From Nostoc sp. UHCC 0702 (GTDB lineage Bacteria; Cyanobacteriota; Cyanobacteriia; Cyanobacteriales; Nostocaceae): DNA of 64,000 bases. Below, in pieces: positions 44,501 to 52,495 of the stretch (position 1 is its first letter; each line of letters opens with the position of its first letter). Made by a program: the position numbers and the translations under genes. Where the stretch lies: NCBI GenBank assembly GCA_017164015.1, contig CP071065.1, positions 6,152,091 through 6,216,090 of the forward strand, in the 5' to 3' direction. Under the pieces are notes generated by a model. It made no database searches. It was not told where the DNA came from and saw nothing but the letters and a program-made list of their open reading frames with translations.

Positions 44501-46144
44501 GGCATCAATGACCTGATTATCGGGGCATCAGCCGGCAACCCCAACGGACAGGGGGGTGCAGGGTCAAGCTACGTGGTGTTTGGTAGTAGTAGTGGCTTTG
44601 CAGCCAGTTTCAACATCTCATCCCTGGATGGTAGCAACGGCTTTGTGATTAACGGCATTGATAGGCTTGACCAGTCAGGCAGATCCCTCAGCGATGCCGG
44701 GGATATCAACGCCGACGGCATTGACGACCTGATTATCGGGGCACCTGGTGCCGACTTCAACGGGCTATCTAGTGACGGGGAGAGCTACGTGGTGTTTGGC
44801 TTTGCAACTGCCGCTACCACCAACGAAGATACTGCCGTGACAATCCTTGCCAGCAATATACTGCGTAGATATACAGATGTTGATGGCGATACTATAAGCG
44901 TAAGTGACTTCACCAACCCCAGTAATGGCACACTGACATTCAACGACAACAGCACCCCAGATAACCCCAGCGACGACTACTTTATCTACACTCCCAATGC
45001 CAACTACAACGGCACTGACAGTTTCACTTTTACTGTAAGTGATCGCAATGGCGGCAGCGTTACGGGTACTTTTAACCTCAATGTTAAGTCTGTTAATGAT
45101 GCACCAACCTTAGTTGAGGCGATCGCCGACCAAACAGCCCTACTTGACAGTGCTTTCAGCTTCACTATTGACGCTAATACCTTCAGTGATGTCGATGCAG
45201 GCGACATTCTCACTTACTCTGCAACATTAGAAAACGGTGGCGCATTACCAACTTGGCTCATTTTCGATGCTACAACTCTTACGTTTAGCGGCACACCTAA
45301 CAGCGATAATGTAGGTATCTTCAATATCAAAGTTACAGCCAGCGATCGCCAAGGAGCAACCACTGAAGATATTTTTGCCCTCACAGTCACTAACGTCATC
45401 AACGGCACTGATGCTAATGATACCCTCACTGGTGGTGCTGGCAATGATATCCTTGATGGGGGTGCGGGAAGCGATCGCTTACTCGGTGGTACAGGCAACG
45501 ATACTTACATTGTCGATACTATCCGCGATGTTGTCGTTGAAAATGCAGATGCTGGTGAAGATACTGTCCAGTCTGCTGTTAATTACACACTCACTGCCAA
45601 TGTTGAATATTTAATCCTGACTGGAACAGCCAACAGCACTGGCACTGGCAATGATTTGAATAATACTATCACTGGTAACAGCGGTGACAATCTGCTCAAA
45701 GGACTTGGTGGTAATGATACACTTCTGGGTAATGTTGGTGATGACACTTTAATCGGTGGTGCAGGCAATGACATTCTTACTGGAGGTTCGGGAAGCGATC
45801 GCTTTTTATTCGGCAGTGGTGCCGCTTTTACTAACAGCAGCTTCGGTGTAGATACTCTTACAGATTTTGTCAAAGGAACGGACAAAATTGCTTTAAGTAA
45901 AACTTCTTTCAATGCTTTAAGCAGTACTTTAAACGCTGGGGAATTTTCCACCATCAATACAGAGATTGTCAATGAAGCAGCCCTAGCTGGTGCTAGCAGT
46001 GGTAAGATTGTTTACAACTTAGCTACAGGCAATTTGCTATACAACCCCAATGGTTCAACTACTGGTTTAGACAATGGGGGATTATTTGCCACCTTGACTG
46101 GAATACCAAATCTGGATACTAATGATTTCGTAATTCAAGGCTAA
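41564..46144 (+). CDS. Giant FG-GAP / cadherin-like / RTX surface or secreted protein
   Basis: 1526 residues. Order seen: seven FG-GAP repeats (residues about 5-475), a cadherin-like VCBS-type domain (about 477-590, PPVAVNDTATTDEETAVN ... VNDAP), seven more FG-GAP repeats (about 592-1080), a second cadherin-like domain (about 1082-1185), an Ig-like/dystroglycan-type domain (about 1186-1280), then nonapeptide RTX calcium-binding repeats (GGAGNDILDGGAGSDRL) and a C-terminal type I secretion-like region. Each FG-GAP unit has a DINGDGIDD calcium loop. No N-terminal signal peptide, as expected for type I export. Probably an adhesin or matrix protein. The repeat DNA is more GC-rich than its surroundings. 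Confidence 0.88.
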   Translation: MVNSVLNLSDLNGSNGFVIKGINAGDSAGDINGDGIDDLIIGPSGARSSYVVFGSSSGFSASFNLSSLDGSNGFVINAIDPGDGSRFSVSNAGDINGDGIDDVIIGAPFAEPNGKYSAGKSYVVFGSSSGFAASLNLSSLDGSNGFVINGIDFYDGSGFSVSNAGDINGDGIDDVIIGAIGFPRNNPPPAEESYVVFGSSSGFSASLNLLSLDGSNGFVINRINRADYSGYSVSGAGDINGDGIDDLIIGAPRADANGQRRAGSSYVVFGSSSGFGASLNLSDLNGSNGFVINGIDAYDSSGFSVSSAGDINGDGIDDLIIGASSASLNGQYSVGSSYVVFGSTSGFGASLNLSDLNGSNGFVINGIDALDRLGSSVSSAGDINGDGFDDLIIGAPGADPNGQNYAGSSYVVFGSSSGFGASLNLSDLNGSNGFVINGIDAYDYSGRSVSGAGDINGDGFDDLIIGALAGESYVVFGFATPNQPPVAVNDTATTDEETAVNIAVLANDNNPPTITGVNFNAIAVGTPITLASGALLTLNADGTFTYDPNGQFESLAVGQTATDSFAYNASDGSVTNTATVTLTINGVNDAPKVVSVFNLSSLNGSNGFLINSINVFDSLGSSVSSAGDINGDGFDDLIIGAPGADPNGQNYAGSSYVVFGSSSGFGASLNLLSLNGSNGFVINGINSGDFSGGSVSSAGDINGDGFDDLIIGAVTASPNGQFRAGSSYVVFGSSSGFAASLNLLSLNGSNGFVINGINRYDYSGSSVSSAGDINGDGIDDLIIGAPRARSSYVVFGSSSGFAANLNLSDLNGSNGFVINVSGSSVSNAGDINGDGIDDVIIGAPFADPNGQYNAGSSYVVFGSSSGFGASLNLLSLNGSNGFVINGIDAYDASGSSVSNTGDINGDGIDDLIIGALGGDPNGQNYAGSSYVVFGSSSGFAASLNLSDLNGSNGFVINGINRGNFSGFSSISGAGDINGDGINDLIIGASAGNPNGQGGAGSSYVVFGSSSGFAASFNISSLDGSNGFVINGIDRLDQSGRSLSDAGDINADGIDDLIIGAPGADFNGLSSDGESYVVFGFATAATTNEDTAVTILASNILRRYTDVDGDTISVSDFTNPSNGTLTFNDNSTPDNPSDDYFIYTPNANYNGTDSFTFTVSDRNGGSVTGTFNLNVKSVNDAPTLVEAIADQTALLDSAFSFTIDANTFSDVDAGDILTYSATLENGGALPTWLIFDATTLTFSGTPNSDNVGIFNIKVTASDRQGATTEDIFALTVTNVINGTDANDTLTGGAGNDILDGGAGSDRLLGGTGNDTYIVDTIRDVVVENADAGEDTVQSAVNYTLTANVEYLILTGTANSTGTGNDLNNTITGNSGDNLLKGLGGNDTLLGNVGDDTLIGGAGNDILTGGSGSDRFLFGSGAAFTNSSFGVDTLTDFVKGTDKIALSKTSFNALSSTLNAGEFSTINTEIVNEAALAGASSGKIVYNLATGNLLYNPNGSTTGLDNGGLFATLTGIPNLDTNDFVIQG

Positions 46145-46322
46145 AAGAAATTGGGGATTGGGAACAGTTATCAGCAAAGAATTTGATAACTGATAACTGG
46201 TTTAACTACCCAGTCCCTAACTCTTTAGAGTCAAGGTATAGTGAAGGACGGACGAAACGCGACTAGTTGACATCATGAATTTCCCGAAACATTTGCGACA
46301 AGCAGCACGATTCATGTTATAT

Positions 46323-46694
46323 TTATAAACCTACTAATTCTCGCGATTCAAAATCGGTGAGTTGTTGAGCGATCGCTAATCTCGCTTCTAATTTTGCTAC
46401 ACTAAACTGGTTACGCAGATATTCTAAATGGGCAAAGGCATTTGCTCTTTCAAGAGATAATTGAATTTGCATATCTATTGCCTTTTGATATTCATGATTC
46501 ACAACCAGCACTTCAAAGCGACGTGCCTTACGTTGAGCATCATTTTTTAAATCCCCATCAAAAGCAGCGGCGCGATCTGCATTACCTTCAAATCGGTTAA
46601 TCTGGTGCTGAACTGCCATCAATTGAGAATCTAGTTCATTCATCCTTTGGGCAGCTTGTGCTATTGCACTTGGATAATGACTCAGTTGCATCAT
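46323..46694 (-). CDS. Small coiled-coil hypothetical protein
   Basis: About 123 residues, not recognised. Nearly all helical by composition, with heptad-like stretches (AQRMNELDSQLMAVQHQINRF and later ERANAFAHLEYLRNQF). No signal peptide, membrane segment or cysteine. Similar small proteins are scattered in filamentous cyanobacteria. A LexA-like palindrome lies about 200 bases upstream of its start, too far for a firm link. Confidence 0.6.
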   Translation of the reverse strand: MMQLSHYPSAIAQAAQRMNELDSQLMAVQHQINRFEGNADRAAAFDGDLKNDAQRKARRFEVLVVNHEYQKAIDMQIQLSLERANAFAHLEYLRNQFSVAKLEARLAIAQQLTDFESRELVGL

Positions 46695-46897
46695 CAAATA
46701 ATATTCCTCAGAGAAAATTGACTAATGGGGAAGTAGAAGAATAAAACTAGATCAAAGACATAAAAGAATTACATTTCCTCATCTTTGTTCTAAGCTACTT
46801 CGGTAAATTGTGGCAAGGCAGTCACCTATGCAAGTGAAAGCATAATTATTCGGTATCAGGTTTTGCAGGTTGCTCTAAAACCTTATATATCTATAAT

Positions 46898-46911
46898 AGT
46901 ATTTTTGTACT
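46898..46911. promoter_or_regulatory. Imperfect LexA-type palindrome
   Basis: AGTATTTTTGTACT differs at one position from the cyanobacterial LexA consensus RGTACNNNDGTWCB. It precedes the RTX remnant. It may be chance; the box at 47646 is the convincing one. Confidence 0.3.
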
Positions 46912-46930
46912 ATAAAGGATAAAAAAAGTG

Positions 46931-47223
46931 ATGTTTAAATCAGGCAAGAGCGATCGCGGTTTACGAGAAAATTACAGTAAGCTGACTTTGAAGCTGGTAC
47001 AGACAAGATTGTCCTACGGGATCTTTTCCAGAGTTATGGTCTTTCCTTGGATTTTACCAGCGCGATGGCTGGCGGCTATTTAAAATTTAAAACTCAGGGA
47101 AATAATGCGATCGTCTTAATTGACCCAGATGGTTCTTCTGGTTCTGGTAGTGCAGTCAACTATATTACAGTCAACAATATATCTGTTGGCAATTTGAACA
47201 AAGCCATTAATTTTGCTTTCTGA
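46931..47223 (+). pseudogene. Decayed RTX protein C-terminal fragment
   Basis: From 46984 to the TGA at 47221 one frame reads DFEAGTDKIVLRDLFQSYG, then GGYLKFKTQGNNAIVLIDPDGSSGSG and ends VGNLNKAINFAF, the C-terminal target region of type I-secreted RTX proteins. That frame is closed upstream by TAA at 46978. The preceding bases read SDRGLRENYSK in another frame, as expected from an RTX end with small indels. No intact N-terminus exists, so this is a remnant. A strong terminator follows directly. Confidence 0.75.
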
Positions 47224-47252
47224 AATTAAGTCTGGTCAGACTGAATGCAGCT

Positions 47253-47296
47253 AGACAATAATTAGCCTGCTTGTGCAGGCTAATTATTGTCTTTTT
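47253..47296 (+). terminator. Strong rho-independent terminator
   Basis: AGACAATAATTAGCCTGC (47253-47270), loop TTGT, and the perfect complement 47275-47292 form an 18-base stem followed by TTTTT. It lies 30 bases after the RTX remnant and overlaps the end of the convergent small gene. Confidence 0.9.
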
Positions 47297-47579
47297 ACGC
47301 TACTTCCCGCAGCGGCGATGAAACAGCTACTTCTGGGAATGAAAGCGAAAGTTGTTCAGCTTGAGGTACTGCTGCTTGTTCCAACACCTGCACTTCGATA
47401 TTTACACTAACTAAATAACTGCCTGTATCAGCACCCACCGCCTCGGCGATTAATTTAGCAATGTCCGGACGTTTTGCAGTCAACGGGTCACGTAAGATGC
47501 ACCGATCCCATTCGTGCTTAGCAGTTGGGTTGAGGCTGAGAATGTAATGTTTAATCATCTGACTAACCCTTGAATCCAT
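47295..47579 (-). CDS. Small conserved-looking hypothetical protein behind a LexA-type box
   Basis: 94 residues, no recognised domain. The first half is basic and helical (MIKHYILSLNPTAKHEWDRC, then PDIAKLIAEAVGADTGSY), the second half acidic and beta-like (YLVSVNIEVQVLEQ). No signal or membrane segment. Its upstream region has a promoter overlapped by a perfect LexA-type palindrome, which suggests induction by DNA damage. The function is unknown. Confidence 0.6.
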   Translation of the reverse strand: MDSRVSQMIKHYILSLNPTAKHEWDRCILRDPLTAKRPDIAKLIAEAVGADTGSYLVSVNIEVQVLEQAAVPQAEQLSLSFPEVAVSSPLREVA

Positions 47580-47640
47580 CTTTCACAAGACTGTCACACA
47601 GCCGTTTTGTACTGCATTAGGCTTTGTGGACGCTATATGT

Positions 47641-47669
47641 ATTATAGTACATTTGTACTGCAATGGGAA
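47641..47669 (-). promoter_or_regulatory. Promoter with embedded LexA box
   Basis: The palindrome AGTACATTTGTACT (47646-47659) fits the cyanobacterial LexA consensus RGTACNNNDGTWCB at every position. On the minus strand it lies in the spacer between TTCCCA (47664-47669, -35-like) and a perfect TATAAT (47641-47646), 17 bases apart. This is 62 bases upstream of the 94-residue gene, so bound repressor would block RNA polymerase. Confidence 0.7.
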
Positions 47670-47778
47670 GATGGGGGGATGGGGAGCAGGGGAGCAGGGG
47701 AGATGGGGAGCAGGGGAGATAGGGCGATACAGGAGAATAACAACTGACAACTGACAACTGACAACTGACAACTCCTAA
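47664..47778. repeat. GAGCAGGG and CAACTGA simple repeats
   Basis: GGAGATGGGGAGCAGGGG-type octamers up to about 47730, then five TGACAAC units (47745-47775) ending where the mechanosensitive channel gene stops. These fill the whole gap between the two minus-strand genes. Confidence 0.8.
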
Positions 47779-49548
47779 CTAATCTTCCTTGCCATTTGTC
47801 TGATGGTTGAGTAACTGAACATCATTTACCCAAATTGCTTGTTGAGGGACAGGAATGGAAATTCCGGCTTTGTCTAAGGTATTTTTTAAGCGGCGGCGAT
47901 ACTCTCGTGCTACATCCCATTGTTTGAGTGGCTGTGTCTTAATCCATACACGAATTATCAAACCGCGATCGCCAAAATTATCTATTCCCAAAACTTGCGG
48001 CGTTTCTATAATTTGATGTTGCCATTTTGGGTCTTGATCCATCTCTATGGCTACAGTGCCAATTAATTTTAAAGCATAATCAACATCAGTTTCATAGGCA
48101 ATGGGAATCGTCAAATCGGCCCTTGCCCAACGGCTAGAAAGATTGGCAACAATTTTAATTTCACTGTTGGGAATCGTGATCAAGCGTCCTTCTGAATCTC
48201 GCAGTTGGGTCATCCGCAGATTCAGATTTTCTACTAAACCTCCCACATTTCCTACAGCAATCACATCGCCTAAAGCGTACTGGTCTTCTATGATGATCAA
48301 AAAGCCATTAATCGCATCTTTAATCAAGTTTTGCGAAGCCAAGGACACTGCAACACCGACTAAACTGGCACCAGCTAGCAAGGGAACGATATCTATACCC
48401 AACGAAACTAAGGCTAGTAAAATGCCTACGCCTACCCAGACAGCAGTCACAATACTTTTAGTCACACCAGAAAATGTGGAAACTCGCAGTTGCAAACGTT
48501 CAGAAGTTTCTGAATTCAATAATGCCCCACTGCTGATCAGAGTGGTGGTGAAGCGGTCAATCAGCGCATAACTCAAACGAATTGCCACATAAGTTCCCAA
48601 TGCCACCACAGCCAATCTCAAAGGAATTTGGGCAGCTGTGAGAATAGCTATTTGAAACGGTCTTGTATAGGGAAATAGACCCAAGATGATGAAACTGCCG
48701 CTTCCCCAAATCCCTGCTTGAGTTAGCTGATACAGTCGTTTTTTGACTTCTAGAAGATGACGATGTTGCTGTTGATTCAGTTGTGTTGTAATTGGTTGCG
48801 CTGTTTGTGGCGTTTGGGGAGTCGGCTGTAATAAATTATTTCTGGAACGGCGCTGCCAAATATATACGCCCCAACTCGTGGCAATCATTACTAGCCCAAA
48901 GCCAGCAGCAATTTTACCTTGATCGATTAAAAATTGAGTTTGTCGTTCTTGCCTTGCTTGTTTAAGATAGTCTTGCAGCTTGTCGGTGATTTGATTTGCC
49001 GATATAAATGGATCTTCCTTCCGCAGTTGGGCATCCTCGGAAGTGATGGTCATTAGGTATTGATTGTTGACGTAAATGACTGGTAATCCATTTAATTTTC
49101 GAGTCTCTACCTTGGCTTCTTTTGCCGATGATCGCAAGTAATTTTGAGTGATTTGATCCAAATTCTGTTGGATATCTTGTGAACGTTCGGGAAAATTGGT
49201 TTTTGTTGCCGCGATCTGAAACAACTGGCGACCGTCCAAATAAATCCACCCAGAAACCATTCTGTTATCTGAGTCACTACTCTGATTGTTGGGAGTTTGA
49301 ATTTGAGGTAAAAAGGGAATTTGCGATGTGGCCTTTGGTATAGGTGCAACAGCTATCACCATTGACCCTGCGATCGCCCCTATTACGCCCCAACAAAAAC
49401 TTTGTTTTTGTTGCAGTCGCCTTTGAGGCGAGTGGGAGGTTTCCAATGAAACCTCCGCGCGTCCTACGCGGTTTGCGATCGCCAAAAATTGTAAGCGCAC
49501 TCCAACACCTCCTTCAGCAAAATTTACTTTTGAGTACTCCAGAGCCAT
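47779..49548 (-). CDS. MscS-family mechanosensitive channel
   Basis: Up to 589 residues. Seen: a periplasmic N-terminal half, a helix near 210, four to five membrane helices at 275-400, and the MscS core LAGASLVGVAVSLASQNLIKDAINGF, followed by the beta domain (EDQYALGDVIAVGNVGGLVENLNLR, IPNSEIKIVANLSS). It releases solutes under hypo-osmotic stress in the inner membrane. The N-terminal ~50 residues (VGRAEVSLETSHSPQRR) are encoded by a dispersed hairpin repeat. ATG 49362 (MVIAVAP) is an alternative start that would avoid it. No clear ribosome-binding site decides. Confidence 0.85.
   Translation of the reverse strand: MALEYSKVNFAEGGVGVRLQFLAIANRVGRAEVSLETSHSPQRRLQQKQSFCWGVIGAIAGSMVIAVAPIPKATSQIPFLPQIQTPNNQSSDSDNRMVSGWIYLDGRQLFQIAATKTNFPERSQDIQQNLDQITQNYLRSSAKEAKVETRKLNGLPVIYVNNQYLMTITSEDAQLRKEDPFISANQITDKLQDYLKQARQERQTQFLIDQGKIAAGFGLVMIATSWGVYIWQRRSRNNLLQPTPQTPQTAQPITTQLNQQQHRHLLEVKKRLYQLTQAGIWGSGSFIILGLFPYTRPFQIAILTAAQIPLRLAVVALGTYVAIRLSYALIDRFTTTLISSGALLNSETSERLQLRVSTFSGVTKSIVTAVWVGVGILLALVSLGIDIVPLLAGASLVGVAVSLASQNLIKDAINGFLIIIEDQYALGDVIAVGNVGGLVENLNLRMTQLRDSEGRLITIPNSEIKIVANLSSRWARADLTIPIAYETDVDYALKLIGTVAIEMDQDPKWQHQIIETPQVLGIDNFGDRGLIIRVWIKTQPLKQWDVAREYRRRLKNTLDKAGISIPVPQQAIWVNDVQLLNHQTNGKED
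49413..49475. repeat. Dispersed hairpin repeat at the channel gene's 5' end
   Basis: GGAGGTTTC (49435-49443), loop CAAT, GAAACCTCC (49448-49456), flanked by GTCGCCTTTGAGGCGA and GCGCGTCCTACGCGG. This is a familiar cyanobacterial palindromic repeat. It lies inside the longest open frame of the MscS gene. Confidence 0.75.
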
Positions 49549-50050
49549 CCTGCACAATTAACTTGAGTAAATGTACCCACCTAAAGTTCAGTTTTTGTCC
49601 TCACTGGTAAAAGTTTTCATCTAGTGGATATTATTTATATATCTTGAGATAGATGACAAATTATTTAATTTATAAATAGCCGTAGTTATGACAGTTCTTA
49701 ATAATACTCTCACCAAAAATAAAGTTAAAACAAAAAAGCCAAGGATCAAGTTGACATGACGCTGAACAAACGTCAAGCTAGTGCAAGGAAGGCGCAAGTG
49801 TAAAGGATAAAGGATAAAATAGTACCTATGGGTATATGCTCTGTTTACAAGTCGTGCGGAAAAAATCAAATTTTTCGTACTTTCATGGGCCAATGTTGGT
49901 TCGATAGAGTAGTTTGATCCTTGATTCTTAAGCTTTGGGCTTTCATTCTTGAGTTGGTGATCACAGCAAAAAATCACCAAATCATGGAATAATTGAGTAA
50001 AGTGCGTAAAAAATACGTAGCTTTTTTGACTATTTTGAGGACATACTTGA
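49549..50050 (+). promoter_or_regulatory. ahcY upstream region
   Basis: About 500 bases with no convincing gene; a long antisense open frame that overlaps ahcY is rejected. TTGGTGAT (49954-49961) and ATCACCAA (49973-49980) form an 8-base hairpin, and GCGTAAAAAATACGT followed by TTTTTT lies at 50007-50030, reminiscent of an attenuator. No known riboswitch is recognised. Confidence 0.35.
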
Positions 50051-51328
50051 ATGACTGCAATTTCTCCCCGATTAAAGCACGAGGTTAAAGACCTCGCCCT
50101 AGCTCCCTTGGGAAGACAGCGCATTGAATGGGCTGGACGCGAGATGCCAGTTTTACGGCAAATCCGCGATCGCTTTGCCCAAGAAAAACCCTTTGCTGGG
50201 CTTCGCCTTGTGGCTTGCGCCCACATCACAACCGAAACAGCACACCTAGCGATCGCGCTGAAAGCTGGTGGTGCAGACGCGCTTTTAATTGCTAGTAATC
50301 CCCTATCAACACAAGATGACGTAGCTGCTAGCCTCGTCGTCGATCATGAAATTCCAGTCTTTGCCCAAAAAGGTGAAGATAACGAAACTTACAGCCGCCA
50401 CGTCCAAATCGCCTTAGATCACCGCCCCAACATCATTATTGATGATGGTAGCGATGTGGTAGCTACCCTAATTCAAGAACGCCAACATCAAATCCCTGAT
50501 TTGATTGGTACCACCGAAGAAACTACGACGGGAATTGTCCGCCTCCGCGCCATGCTCAAAGATGGCGTTCTCACCTTCCCCGCCGTCAATGTCAACGACG
50601 CAGACACCAAGCACTTTTTTGATAATCGCTATGGTACAGGGCAATCAACCCTAGATGGCATTATCCGCGCTACAAATATCTTGTTGGCTGGTAAAAACAT
50701 TGTTGTAGCTGGTTATGGCTGGTGCGGTAAAGGTACAGCATTGCGGGCGCGGGGTCTTGGTGCTAACGTGATTGTCACCGAAATCGACCCCATCAAAGCA
50801 ATTGAAGCTGTGATGGATGGTTTCCGCGTGCTACCAATGATAGAAGCCGCATCCCAAGGTGATTTGTTCATCACAGTTACAGGTAACAAACACGTTATTC
50901 GCGCTGAACATTTCGATGTGATGAAAGACGGCGCGATCGTTTGTAACTCTGGTCACTTTGATATTGAACTTGACCTGAAATACCTGGCTAGTCAAGCTAA
51001 GGAAATCAAGCAAGTACGTCCTTTTACTGAAGAGTATCAGCTAGTAAACGGCAAATCAGTCATCGTTCTAGGTGAAGGACGCTTGGTAAACCTTGCTGCT
51101 GCGGAAGGACATCCCAGTGCAGTAATGGATATGAGCTTTGCCAACCAAGCTTTAGCTGTTGAATTCTTAGTGAAGAATAAAGGTAAGTTGGAACCTGGTT
51201 TGCATTCAATTCCCACTGAGGTAGATCAAGAAATTGCTCGACTCAAGTTACAAGCAATTGGAATTAGCATTGATAGCCTCACAGCAGACCAAATTGAGTA
51301 CACCAATTCTTGGACTACTGGTACTTGA
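50051..51328 (+). CDS. ahcY: Adenosylhomocysteinase
   Basis: 425 residues, the length of bacterial S-adenosyl-L-homocysteine hydrolases, which split SAH into adenosine and homocysteine and keep methylation running. Seen: CAHITTETAHLAIAL near residue 57, SNPLSTQDDVAASL near 82, the NAD-binding VVAGYGWCGKGTALRARGLGANV near 217, and the C-terminal LGEGRLVNLAAAEGHPSAVMDMSFANQALA. All conserved blocks are present. It is a single gene with its own terminator. Two methyltransferases later in the window would produce its substrate. Confidence 0.97.
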   Translation: MTAISPRLKHEVKDLALAPLGRQRIEWAGREMPVLRQIRDRFAQEKPFAGLRLVACAHITTETAHLAIALKAGGADALLIASNPLSTQDDVAASLVVDHEIPVFAQKGEDNETYSRHVQIALDHRPNIIIDDGSDVVATLIQERQHQIPDLIGTTEETTTGIVRLRAMLKDGVLTFPAVNVNDADTKHFFDNRYGTGQSTLDGIIRATNILLAGKNIVVAGYGWCGKGTALRARGLGANVIVTEIDPIKAIEAVMDGFRVLPMIEAASQGDLFITVTGNKHVIRAEHFDVMKDGAIVCNSGHFDIELDLKYLASQAKEIKQVRPFTEEYQLVNGKSVIVLGEGRLVNLAAAEGHPSAVMDMSFANQALAVEFLVKNKGKLEPGLHSIPTEVDQEIARLKLQAIGISIDSLTADQIEYTNSWTTGT

Positions 51329-51397
51329 GTTAACGTTAGATGTCTACTGAACCAACGGTAGGCTAAAGTTATAACTTAATCTGGAAATTTTGATTTG

Positions 51398-51427
51398 TGG
51401 GATGGGCAATTTGCCTATCCCATTTTT
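51398..51427 (+). terminator. Rho-independent terminator of ahcY
   Basis: TGGGATGGGCAA (51398-51409) pairs with TTGCCTATCCCA (51411-51422) over 12 bases with one G-U pair, followed by TTTTTATTT. It lies 70 bases after the ahcY stop. Confidence 0.85.
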
Positions 51428-51487
51428 ATTTCAGCAATTTTTGGGAGTCAAGCGAAAGTTCCCCTGCACTAATTGGTGTGAGATGTT

Positions 51488-51856
51488 TTAAACCATATGC
51501 TGCAAACGGCTCAGGCGTTCGGAGTAATTTTTGATGACATTTAGAGCAAACATTGGTGTTTCCTGAACGGCGAATAGAAACCTTTTTTCATCAAGGAAGG
51601 CAAGTTTGCAATCAGTTTTAGCGATCGCTGTATATGTTCTTTTTTTTACGCCTACAAGCACTCCCGTACCAAAAACTTCGCCTGGCTCAATTGTTTCAAC
51701 AACTTTGCCATTGATTAATATATTTACCTTTCCTTCGACGATGCCAAACATAAAATCACCAGGTTGTCCTTCTTCAAAGATGACCTGACCGGCTGCAAAT
51801 TCTTGTGGATTGGTTTGTTTTTGAAAGATGCTGATTGTAGTGACTGGATTTAACAT
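51488..51856 (-). CDS. Cyclic nucleotide-binding (Crp/cNMP) domain protein
   Basis: About 122 residues from ATG 51856; 17 more are possible upstream. It is a single cNMP-binding beta-roll: FAAGQVIFEEGQPGDFMFGIVEGKVNILING near residue 18, PGEVFGTGVLVG near 58, and a C-terminal helix. The usual PGExxGExx...RSA(T) phosphate cassette is altered (GVLVGVKKRTYTA), so true cAMP binding is uncertain. No DNA-binding helix-turn-helix follows, so it is not a transcription factor on its own. Confidence 0.8.
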   Translation of the reverse strand: MLNPVTTISIFQKQTNPQEFAAGQVIFEEGQPGDFMFGIVEGKVNILINGKVVETIEPGEVFGTGVLVGVKKRTYTAIAKTDCKLAFLDEKRFLFAVQETPMFALNVIKNYSERLSRLQHMV

Positions 51857-51946
51857 GACAACAGATCCAAAATTGCTGATTTTTAAACGAATTTTTTGTC
51901 TAGGCAATACCAGAGCCGAGAAAAGTATACTACTTTCTGGTGAATA

Positions 51947-52110
51947 GTTAGGAGTTAGGAGTTAGGAGTTAGGAGTTTGCAGTTTGGAGTTAGGAGTGAA
52001 AAATTATCTCCCCCATCCCCCTCATCTCCCTCATCTCCCTCATCCCCCTCATCTCCCCCATCCCCCTCATCTCCCCATCTCCCCATCTCCCCCATCCCCC
52101 TGCCATCAGT
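51947..52110. repeat. Heptamer GAGTTAG array and CATCTCCC array
   Basis: GTTAGGA heptamers up to about 51990, then CATCTCCCTCATCCCC-type units to 52100. Both are simple sequence arrays of the types seen elsewhere in the window. The next 180 bases up to the TnpB remnant show nothing recognisable. Confidence 0.85.
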
Positions 52111-52289
52111 AATGTGCTTTAATCAATTGCAAAACGCTGTGTCGTCCACATAACAGGATTTTGGCAATTTGGCATCTATATGTGTCTTAATACTGGTATA
52201 TTTTTCATTGTGCAAGGGGTGTATCAGAAGTGGTCTCGGCCTTATGGTCGGGGCCATTTCTGCAATTTTATTTGCTTTTACTGCCTTGA

Positions 52290-52494
52290 CACTCCCCACG
52301 CGTGAACGCGGGGGATTCTTGGTTCACAGTCCAATCGTAACCCCACAGGATTGCTCCAATGGAGCTAGAGGATCGAACTCCCCAAGCTTATAAGATCCGG
52401 TCTGCCCGACCGTACTTAGTCCTTTCTGCAAGATGTTAATAGCAGCGTTGATATCTCTATCTTCTACATAGTTGCACATGGGGCAAATATGAGT
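52290..52494 (-). mobile_element. IS200/IS605 right-end remnant with TnpB 3' fragment
   Basis: On the minus strand, 52494 to 52324 reads THICPMCNYVEDRD, then INAAINILQKGLS and on to a TGA stop: the zinc-finger and RuvC-III end of a TnpB/OrfB protein. It is preceded in frame by a stop (in TTTTGACC), so only about 57 codons remain. Beyond the stop, CCCCACGCG-TGAA-CGCGGGGG (52294-52314) is the subterminal hairpin of an IS605-type right end, the region that in intact elements also gives the TnpB guide RNA. Confidence 0.85.
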
Positions 52495-52495
52495 T

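Noticed and set aside
41710..44760. Series of antisense open frames of about 63 codons at regular spacing
   Set aside because: They are mirror frames of the FG-GAP DNA repeat and repeat with its period; the sense frame explains all of them.
41600..44800. Regular 216-bp DNA repeats considered as a non-coding array
   Set aside because: The repeats keep one open frame with FG-GAP motifs throughout, so they are coding.
49621..50229. 202-codon antisense frame upstream of ahcY
   Set aside because: It overlaps the ahcY start, has no recognisable domain and its composition is that of AT-rich non-coding DNA.
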